A stretch of DNA of 8,124 bases from Pseudomonas sp. (GTDB lineage Bacteria; Pseudomonadota; Gammaproteobacteria; Pseudomonadales; Pseudomonadaceae), in the NCBI GenBank assembly GCA_003527165.1, contig DPSI01000296.1:1-8124 (forward strand), read 5' to 3'. The first letter of the stretch is position 1. Every line of letters begins with the position of its first letter. Below are positions 1 to 4,227 of this stretch, piece by piece. Under the pieces are notes generated by a model. The model had not been told where the DNA came from. It saw only the letters and a program-made list of their open reading frames with translations, and ran no database searches. The position numbers and the translations under genes were made by a program.

Positions 1-1000
1 CCAGGAACCGTTCGGCGAGGGCCAGTACATCCTCTGGCCGCTCGCGCATGGGAGGCAGGTTCAGCGTGATGACATTCAGGCGGTAGAGCAGATCCTCACG
101 AAAACGGCCTTCACGAACCATTTCCTCGAGGTTCAGGTTGGTTGCGGCAAGGATGCGGACATCGGCCCGCCGCGTGACCGGATCACCGACGCGCTCGTAT
201 TCCTTGTCTTGAATGAATCGAAGCAGTTTCGGCTGTAAGGCCAGGGGGAAATCGCCAATTTCGTCGAGAAACAACGTGCCGCCGTCGGCCTGATTGACGC
301 GTCCCAGCGTGCTTTCGGTGGCACCGGTGAAGGCGCCGCGGTTGTGCCCGAACAGCTCGCTCTCCATCAGGTCCGCCGACAACGAAGGGCAGTTGATGGT
401 GATGAACGCTTTCTTCGCCCGCCGACTCCAGTTGTGGATCGCCCGCGCCAGTTCGCCTTTGCCGGTGCCGGATTCGCCGAGGATGAGGATGTTGGCATCG
501 GTATCGGCCACCTGCCGGGCGGTCTCCAGCACACTCATCATCGCCGGACTGTGCGAACCCAGTGCATCGCTGCGCTTCTGCACCTCGCCTTCCAGCGCCT
601 CCAGACGCGCCGCCATCTGGCGGACTTCCAGTTGCTTGGCCGCCGACAGGCGCAGCTGTTCCGGACTGCACGGCTTGACCAGGTAATCCGCGGCACCCGC
701 CTGCATCGCATCCACGGCGGTGTCCACGGCCGAATGCGCGGTGACGATCACCACGCGCATCCAGGGTGCGAGCACGCGCATCTGCTGCAGGACATCGAGA
801 CCGTTGTCTTCGCCGAGGCGCAGGTCGAGAAAGCACAGGTCGAATACCTGACGCTGCAGAATCGCTTCGGCCTGTGAGGCGCTGGCAGCCGTGACCACCG
901 TATAACCGCGATCCTCGAGGCAGTAGCGAAAGGTGCGCAGGATCGCGGCCTCGTCATCTACCAGGAGAATGCGGCCACCGGCGTCGGTCGTTTGGTCCAT
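1..1000 (-). CDS. algB: AlgB, NtrC-family response regulator (partial, C-terminus beyond left edge)
   Basis: Cytoplasmic two-component response regulator that in Pseudomonas controls alginate and other genes with the sensor kinase KinB. The frame is open from ATG at 1000 to the window edge, giving 333 residues; the family is about 450, so the end of the AAA+ domain and the DNA-binding helix-turn-helix are missing. The receiver domain spans roughly residues 10-122, with the acidic pair DD15-16, phospho-acceptor D59 (CFLDL), T87 and K109. The AAA+ domain follows a short linker: Walker A GESGTGK at 175-181, the sigma-54 contact loop GAFTGA at 222-227, and Walker B GTLFLDE at 241-247. The sequence agrees with remembered P. 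aeruginosa AlgB over nearly its whole length, which separates it from other NtrC-type regulators. A GGAG ribosome site lies 5 bases before the ATG. The intact GAFTGA loop indicates it could activate sigma-54 polymerase. kinB is expected just outside the left edge. Confidence 0.95.
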   Translation of the reverse strand, partial: MDQTTDAGGRILLVDDEAAILRTFRYCLEDRGYTVVTAASASQAEAILQRQVFDLCFLDLRLGEDNGLDVLQQMRVLAPWMRVVIVTAHSAVDTAVDAMQAGAADYLVKPCSPEQLRLSAAKQLEVRQMAARLEALEGEVQKRSDALGSHSPAMMSVLETARQVADTDANILILGESGTGKGELARAIHNWSRRAKKAFITINCPSLSADLMESELFGHNRGAFTGATESTLGRVNQADGGTLFLDEIGDFPLALQPKLLRFIQDKEYERVGDPVTRRADVRILAATNLNLEEMVREGRFREDLLYRLNVITLNLPPMRERPEDVLALAERFL

Positions 1001-1122
1001 GAATGCTCCATCAGGCAAAGGCTGTGTTCGTCTGGCAATTCGAGTGGGAGAGCTGAAATTGAGGCTCGAATACGCCGGGTAGGGGGTTGGCGCCTGCTTT
1101 AGTCTACGAAAAGTCTTGCAAG

Positions 1123-1159
1123 TTGCACGGTAGTGACGGGCATTTCCTGCACCATGCAA
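1123..1159. promoter_or_regulatory. Candidate enhancer: inverted pair of CGTGCAA-like sites upstream of the first -24/-12 promoter
   Basis: TTGCACGG at 1123-1130 and CCATGCAA at 1152-1159 form an inverted pair with 7 of 8 positions matching, centres 29 bp apart. They lie about 125 and 96 bp upstream of the predicted start at 1251, the usual distance for an enhancer-binding protein. The first is the complement of CCGTGCAA, one base from the TCGTGCAA found twice before the second -24/-12 promoter. A palindrome CTTGCAAG (1115-1122) directly abuts the left site. Which protein binds is unknown; AlgB is the nearest candidate. Confidence 0.4.
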
Positions 1160-1194
1160 TCAATCTGCAAGCAGAGCGGGGGCGCAAGTAACTG

Positions 1195-1200
1195 ATTATA
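1195..1200 (-). promoter_or_regulatory. Possible -10 element for algB
   Basis: Read on the minus strand this is a perfect TATAAT hexamer in the divergent intergenic region, pointing toward algB. No good -35 hexamer sits 16-18 bp upstream, so the match is weak evidence alone. If used, the algB leader would be close to 190 bases and RNA polymerase here would partly cover the sigma-54 site at 1225-1239, so the two divergent promoters could compete. Confidence 0.25.
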
Positions 1201-1224
1201 AAAGAACAACGTGGCTCTTTGCGC

Positions 1225-1239
1225 TGGCACGAGGCTTGC
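1225..1239 (+). promoter_or_regulatory. Sigma-54 (-24/-12) promoter of the DUF2383-like gene
   Basis: TGGCACG followed by AGGC and TTGC matches the sigma-54 consensus TGGCACG-N4-TTGC at every fixed position, with the invariant GG at 1226-1227 and GC at 1238-1239 exactly ten bases apart. Transcription would start near 1251, giving a leader of about 56 bases before the ATG at 1307. Such promoters are inactive without an ATP-dependent enhancer-binding activator. Confidence 0.85.
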
Positions 1240-1306
1240 GATCTATCCGCAGAACGCGCTCGATCGGCCGCAGCCGGGGCGCATCGCATCAGATCCGGAG
1301 GACCTC

Positions 1307-1741
1307 ATGAACGAAAACATGACCCAACTCAACGAGCTAATCGAGATCACTCGCGACGGCCAGCATTTTTATCAGCACGCGCTCGAAGTGGTCGCGGACG
1401 TCGAGCTGCAGCATCTGTTCCGCGATATGGCTCAGGCCAAGACGCACGTGATCCAGGCGCTTTCGGTGAAGGTTGCTGCCAACCAGGAGCAACCGGCCCA
1501 GGGCGGCACTACGGCCGGCAAGCTTCGCGAGATGTATGCCGACGCCAAAGCCCGGATCGGCGATGCCGATGCGGTGTACATCGATCAATTGGATCAGACG
1601 GAAGAGCGCATTCTCGCGGCGTTCGAGGATGCGCTGAAAACAGCTGAGCCTGACGTGAAGGCGCTGTTGGCCATTGAGCTGCCGAAACTTCGCGCTTGCC
1701 ACGAACGCATCCATGCGCTCAATCACGGGGCTTCCAACTAA
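1307..1741 (+). CDS. PA2169/DUF2383-like four-helix-bundle protein
   Basis: A soluble, almost wholly helical protein of 144 residues, probably cytoplasmic (no signal peptide). I recognise it as the DUF2383 (PA2169-type) ferritin-like four-helix-bundle family: an N-terminal segment NELIEITRDGQHFYQHAL (9-26), a second helix with LQHLFRDMAQAKTHV (34-48), a Gly-rich loop at 66-71, then helices carrying DQTEERILAAFEDAL (96-110) and LPKLRACHERIHAL (125-138). Helices contain several Glu and His residues of the kind that bind metal in ferritin-like folds, but metal binding is not shown by the sequence. The biochemical role is unknown; relatives tend to be stress-associated. The ATG at 1307 is chosen over upstream in-frame starts because GGAGG lies 5 bases before it and the family begins here. 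A sigma-54 promoter precedes it. No terminator is visible after the stop. Confidence 0.85.
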   Translation: MNENMTQLNELIEITRDGQHFYQHALEVVADVELQHLFRDMAQAKTHVIQALSVKVAANQEQPAQGGTTAGKLREMYADAKARIGDADAVYIDQLDQTEERILAAFEDALKTAEPDVKALLAIELPKLRACHERIHALNHGASN

Positions 1742-1764
1742 CGAAAGAGGCTGGGATTAGGCCG

Positions 1765-1804
1765 TCGTGCAAATCGCCCGGTGTCTGTTGACAGCATCGT
1801 GCAA
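1765..1804. promoter_or_regulatory. Candidate enhancer: direct repeat of TCGTGCAA upstream of the second -24/-12 promoter
   Basis: Two exact copies of TCGTGCAA, at 1765-1772 and 1797-1804, are offset by 32 bp (about three helical turns, so on one DNA face). They lie about 133 and 101 bp upstream of the predicted start at 1902, almost the same distances as the related pair before the first sigma-54 promoter. An AT-rich stretch (about 1800-1872) separates them from the promoter and includes a one-mismatch IHF-like sequence at 1859-1871 (AATCTA, TTTG, TTA), although that site is rather close to the -24 element. Confidence 0.45.
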
Positions 1805-1875
1805 TATAAACTGACGCGGCTATATGTACCCAGGCTAACCCATTGAATTATATAGAAAAATCTATTTGTTAAGGC

Positions 1876-1890
1876 TGGCATGAGGCCTGC
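1876..1890 (+). promoter_or_regulatory. Sigma-54 (-24/-12) promoter of the small exported-protein gene
   Basis: TGGCATG-AGGC-CTGC differs from the -24/-12 consensus at two minor positions but keeps the invariant GG (1877-1878) and GC (1889-1890) at exact ten-base spacing. The spacer bases GAGGC are the same as in the promoter at 1225-1239. The predicted transcript would start near 1902, about 40 bases before the ATG at 1942. Confidence 0.75.
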
Positions 1891-1901
1891 AACAGAACCC
1901 A

Positions 1902-1929
1902 CTAAGACAGACATGCCCCGCATGCTTAG
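1902..1929 (+). other. 5' leader hairpin directly at the predicted transcript start
   Basis: CTAAG (1902-1906) pairs with CTTAG (1925-1929) and CATGC (1912-1916) with GCATG (1920-1924), giving ten base pairs with a CCC loop and a 5-base bulge on the 5' side. The stem begins at the start site predicted from the -12 element and ends one base before the AGGAG ribosome site, so the mRNA would begin with a hairpin. Such 5' stems can stabilise mRNA; it could also tune translation. Confidence 0.45.
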
Positions 1930-1941
1930 AAGGAGTTGAGG

Positions 1942-2178
1942 ATGAATCGTCAAGCACGTTTCTCACTGGTTAGCAAAGGTTTCCTTACCGCCGCTGTGGT
2001 GACGCTGATCGTTGGTGCCGAGCGGCCGATGTCGCAGCCGCTCAGCCAGGCACAGCACGAATCAGCGGAACGAATCCGCATGTACGACGCTCAACCAGTA
2101 GGGATCGTGCAAACCGGCCCTGCCCCGAAGACGATTGATTACGTGCAGGTGCGGTCGGAGCAACGCTGGGTTTTCTGA
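1942..2178 (+). CDS. Small exported or membrane-anchored protein, unrecognised
   Basis: A 78-residue protein I do not recognise. A basic N-terminus (R3, R6, K12) is followed by a hydrophobic run, FLTAAVVTLIVGA (14-26), which reads as a signal peptide or single membrane anchor; cleavage after the VGA at 24-26 is plausible but uncertain. The remaining ~50 residues are polar with several Gln, Ser and Pro residues and end in an aromatic tail QRWVF, suggesting a periplasmic location. The ATG at 1942 is preferred to the TTG at 1936 because AGGAG (1931-1935) stands 6 bases before it and would be too close to the TTG. It has its own sigma-54-type promoter at 1876-1890 and no visible terminator, so it may be co-transcribed with the DUF1328 gene 74 bases downstream. 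It contains a third exact TCGTGCAA at 2105-2112. Confidence 0.75.
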   Translation: MNRQARFSLVSKGFLTAAVVTLIVGAERPMSQPLSQAQHESAERIRMYDAQPVGIVQTGPAPKTIDYVQVRSEQRWVF

Positions 2179-2252
2179 GTCGTAAATCCGCGAGCTGATG
2201 TTGCTGATATCGGTCCCGCTGAAGATGTCCTGAACCGAAGAGGAGTCACACC

Positions 2253-2423
2253 ATGCTGAGTTGGGCTATTACATTCCTGATCATCGCCATCATCGCTGCG
2301 GTACTGGGCTTCGGTGGTATCGCTGGAACCGCAACGGGCATCGCCAAGATCCTGTTCGTGGTTTTCCTGGTGCTGTTTGTCGCTTCGCTGATTTTCGGTC
2401 GAGGCCGCGGCCCGCGTGTCTGA
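2253..2423 (+). CDS. DUF1328 family small membrane protein (YtjA-like)
   Basis: A 56-residue hydrophobic peptide of unknown function, recognised as DUF1328 (YtjA type): it begins [20 protein letters not shown], continues [15 protein letters not shown], and ends with a second membrane segment [15 protein letters not shown] and a basic tail RGRGPRV. The two predicted transmembrane helices are residues 4-24 and 31-48, and the whole length and order match the family (typically 50-60 residues), so the protein is complete. AGGAG at 2241-2245 lies 7 bases before the ATG. It follows the small exported-protein gene by 74 bases with no terminator between, so it is probably in the same transcript. Genes of this family often respond to envelope or stationary-phase stress in proteobacteria, which would fit the context but is not shown here. 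Confidence 0.9.
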   Translation: MLSWAITFLIIAIIAAVLGFGGIAGTATGIAKILFVVFLVLFVASLIFGRGRGPRV

Positions 2424-2432
2424 TGCAGTAAT

Positions 2433-2450
2433 GCCGCTCGAGAGGGCGGC
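2433..2450 (+). other. Hairpin with GAGA tetraloop just after the DUF1328 stop codon
   Basis: GCCGCTC (2433-2439) and GGGCGGC (2444-2450) pair over seven positions, one a U-G wobble, closed by a GAGA (GNRA-type) loop. It begins 10 bases after the stop codon. No U-run follows, so it is not a classical terminator; it could protect the mRNA 3' end or be a processing boundary for the structured RNA downstream. Confidence 0.45.
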
Positions 2451-2495
2451 TGCAACACCACGGAGGCAACACAGGCGGGATGCCGATATTCGATA

Positions 2496-2698
2496 CCTTC
2501 GCATCAGAATGCGGAGGCTGGCAGCAGACCTGAGTGATCGTTCGACGACCACTCGTCAGCCCGCACGGCGGGGGAACCAGGGGGTCGGGATGCTCTGTTC
2601 GACGGAGCGACCTAGGGGTACAGGGAGTGCCTCCTTAGGGACCGGGTTCGGCGAAAGGCAACCGAAGGTGGGCCCCACCACCTTCGGCTTGCGATTTT
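2496..2698 (+). ncRNA. Candidate structured non-coding RNA with GGA motifs (possible CsrA/RsmA-binding RNA)
   Basis: Nearly every base of this stretch can be placed in local stems. In order: CCTTCGCAT (2496-2504) with ATGCGGAGG (2509-2517), nine pairs and a CAGA loop; GAGTG and TCGT (2532-2541) with ACGA and CACTC (2545-2554), nine pairs with one mismatch; CCCGC (2560-2564) with GCGGG (2568-2572); a possible three-way junction closed by GGTC (2583-2586) and GACC (2640-2643) that holds GCTCTG/CGGAGC (2592-2608) and an 11-bp stem at 2611-2639; then a 14-bp terminator-like stem. The 2611-2639 stem shows AGGGA in its loop, inside GUACAGGGA, as in the known CsrA/RsmA site. Eight GGA triplets occur between 2461 and 2643, some paired. 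No promoter or GacA box is obvious; it may be cut from the DUF1328 mRNA. I cannot match it to a named RNA. Confidence 0.45.
2658..2698 (+). terminator. Rho-independent terminator-like hairpin
   Basis: CCGAAGGTGG (2662-2671) and CCACCTTCGG (2678-2687) are perfect inverted arms around a six-base loop. GCAA (2658-2661) and TTGC (2689-2692) extend the stem to 14 pairs with one bulged C. Four T residues follow at 2695-2698, a short tail, so termination may be incomplete. It is the likely 3' end of the small-gene transcript and of the candidate RNA. Confidence 0.6.
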
Positions 2699-2915
2699 CG
2701 TAGTCGACGACATCCCCGTTCCGGGAGCGTCACCAGCGAATCCTCTTGCGGGACCGCTCGGGGCTGGGTCAGGCCTGAACGACGTTTCCCAGCCGTCTAG
2801 GCACCTCTCGCTGACATTCTGACCGTCGTTCCACGGTAGATCTATCCCTTCCTGTTCATGGCCGTTCTCCAGCTGCACCGCTATCATCGCGCGCAATCAC
2901 TCGTTGGAGAAACAC
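2699..2915 (+). promoter_or_regulatory. Non-coding leader region of the SpmAB-like gene, with inverted repeat and weak -10
   Basis: I see no convincing gene here. GAACGACG (2777-2784) and CGTCGTTC (2824-2831) are perfect 8-bp inverted arms, 39 bases apart, which could be operator half-sites or a long-loop hairpin. TATCAT at 2882-2887 matches five of six positions of a -10 hexamer and would place a start near 2894, about 22 bases before the ATG, but no clear -35 accompanies it. The promoter assignment is tentative. Confidence 0.3.
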
Positions 2916-4145
2916 ATGCTCAACGGCCTTTGGCTGGGCTTTTTTTTAGTCGCCGCGATTGCTGCGCTTGGGCGCTGGCTGTTGGGTGGCGATCCGGCCG
3001 TGTTCGCCGCCTTGGTCGAAAGCCTGTTCGCCATGGCCAAGCTGGCCGTGGAAATCATGATCGTGCTGCTCGGCACCCTGACGCTCTGGCTCGGCTTCCT
3101 GCGCATTGCCGAGAAGGCTGGCCTGATTGAATTGCTGGCGCGCCTGCTGGGTCCGCTGTTCCGTCGTCTGATGCCCGAAGTGCCTGCCGGCCATCCAGCG
3201 CTGGGGCTGATCACGCTCAACTTCGCCGCCAATGGCTTGGGTTTGGACAACGCCGCCACGCCCATCGGCCTTCGGGCCATGCGTGCATTGCAGGAGCTTA
3301 ATCCCAACAAGACGGTGGCAAGCAACGCGCAAGTCCTGTTTCTGGTGCTTAACACGTCGTCGCTGACGCTGCTGCCGGTTTCGATCTTCATGTACCGCGT
3401 GCAGCAGGGTGCCGAAGATCCGACCCTGGTGTTTCTGCCGATCCTGCTGGCAACCACTGCGTCCTCGATGGCGGGTCTGTTGGCTGTGGCGCTGGTGCAG
3501 CGGCTGCGCATCTGGGATCCGGTGGTGCTGGCCTATCTCGTTCCGGGCGCGCTGTTGCTGGGTGGCTTCATGGCGCTGCTGGCCGGGCTTTCGGCCACCG
3601 CGCTGGCTTCGTTGTCGTCTCTGCTCGGCAACCTCACCCTGTTCGGGCTGATCGTCACCTTTATAGTCATAGGTGCGCTGCGCAAGGTGCCGGTCTATGA
3701 AAGCTTCGTCGAAGGAGCGCAAGAGGGCTTCGATGTCGCCAAGAGCCTGCTGCCCTACCTGATCGCGATGCTCTGTGCGATCGGCGTGTTGCGGGCTTCC
3801 GGCGCGCTGGATTTCGGGCTCGATGGCATTCGCTGGTTGGTCGAAGCGCTGGGTTGGGATACCCGCTTCGTCGATGCGCTGCCCACGGCGCTGGTCAAAC
3901 CCTTCTCCGGCAGCGCGGCGCGCGCCATGCTCATCGAGACCATGCAGAGCCAGGGCGTCGACAGCTTCCCGGCGCTGGTCGCTGCAACGGTACAGGGCAG
4001 CACCGAGACGACCTTTTATGTACTGGCGGTGTATTTCGGCGCGGTCGGTATCCAGCGGGCGCGGCATGCGGTGGGATGCGCCCTGGCGGCGGATTTCGCC
4101 GGTATCGTGGCGGCGGTTCTGGTGTGCTACTGGTTCTTTGGCTAA
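2916..4145 (+). CDS. SpmA-SpmB fusion-type nucleoside recognition (Gate) domain membrane protein
   Basis: A polytopic inner-membrane protein of 409 residues combining both halves of the Bacillus spore maturation pair. The SpmA-like half (about 1-205) carries the family signature LNFAANGLGLDNAATPIG (101-118) followed by LRAMRALQELNPNK. The SpmB-like half (about 240-409) carries VYESFVEGAQEGFDVAKSLLPYL (split at 260-282), GVLRASG (290-296), LVKPFSGSAARAM (326-338) and QGSTETTFYVLAVYFG (360-375). Both halves contain the nucleoside-recognition Gate domain. Separate SpmA and SpmB are about 180-200 residues each, so the fusion is full length. Substrate and function are not established; Gate proteins are suspected transporters, and this host is not expected to sporulate. 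The ATG at 2916 has GGAG 6 bases upstream and is chosen over the TTG at 2904. Eight T residues at 2940-2947 encode FFL near the N-terminus, unusual in this high-GC gene. It appears monocistronic. Confidence 0.88.
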   Translation: MLNGLWLGFFLVAAIAALGRWLLGGDPAVFAALVESLFAMAKLAVEIMIVLLGTLTLWLGFLRIAEKAGLIELLARLLGPLFRRLMPEVPAGHPALGLITLNFAANGLGLDNAATPIGLRAMRALQELNPNKTVASNAQVLFLVLNTSSLTLLPVSIFMYRVQQGAEDPTLVFLPILLATTASSMAGLLAVALVQRLRIWDPVVLAYLVPGALLLGGFMALLAGLSATALASLSSLLGNLTLFGLIVTFIVIGALRKVPVYESFVEGAQEGFDVAKSLLPYLIAMLCAIGVLRASGALDFGLDGIRWLVEALGWDTRFVDALPTALVKPFSGSAARAMLIETMQSQGVDSFPALVAATVQGSTETTFYVLAVYFGAVGIQRARHAVGCALAADFAGIVAAVLVCYWFFG

Positions 4146-4207
4146 AGCGGAGCGTCTAAGGTTCAGCGGCCGAAAGCGAGTACTAACCGCCAGCCCTATT
4201 CAAACAG

Positions 4208-4227
4208 AACCCGCCAATCGGCGGGTT
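4208..4227. terminator. Convergent-gene terminator hairpin overlapping a stop codon
   Basis: AACCCGCC (4208-4215) and GGCGGGTT (4220-4227) are perfect 8-bp arms with a 4-base loop, lying between two genes that converge. The TAA stop of the minus-strand AbrB-like gene (4228-4226) begins at the base of the stem. The T-rich tail (TTCTGTTTG) is on the minus side, so it terminates best for the tct operon; on the plus strand the tail is poor. Confidence 0.7.

Noticed and set aside
183..836. Minus-strand open frame within algB
   Set aside because: It is out of frame with the conserved receiver and AAA+ sequence of AlgB and is Arg/Gly rich without motifs.
1788..1816. Perfect -35 hexamer TTGACA at 1788-1793 as a sigma-70 promoter
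   Set aside because: No acceptable -10 hexamer lies 16-18 bases downstream; the nearby TATAAA is only 11 bases away.
2139..2160. GG-N10-GC spacing at the end of the small exported-protein gene as a third sigma-54 promoter
   Set aside because: Only the invariant dinucleotides match; the flanking TGGCAC and TTGCA positions do not.
2416..2703. 95-codon open frame overlapping the structured region
   Set aside because: It begins with GTG inside the DUF1328 gene without a ribosome site, has an Arg-rich composition with no familiar motif, and runs through the terminator stem; a structured RNA explains the region better.
2777..2822. AlgU (sigma-22) promoter of the GAACTT-N16-TCTGA type
   Set aside because: GAAC and TCTGA words exist here but not at the required spacing.
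2612..2896. Minus-strand 94-codon open frame in the same gap
   Set aside because: TTG start, no ribosome site, no recognised motif, and it crosses the terminator-like hairpin.
2946..4067. Long minus-strand open frame (373 codons) opposite the SpmAB-like gene
   Set aside because: It is rich in Gln, Arg and His with no recognisable domain, and lies antisense to a clearly conserved gene; such frames are common in high-GC DNA.
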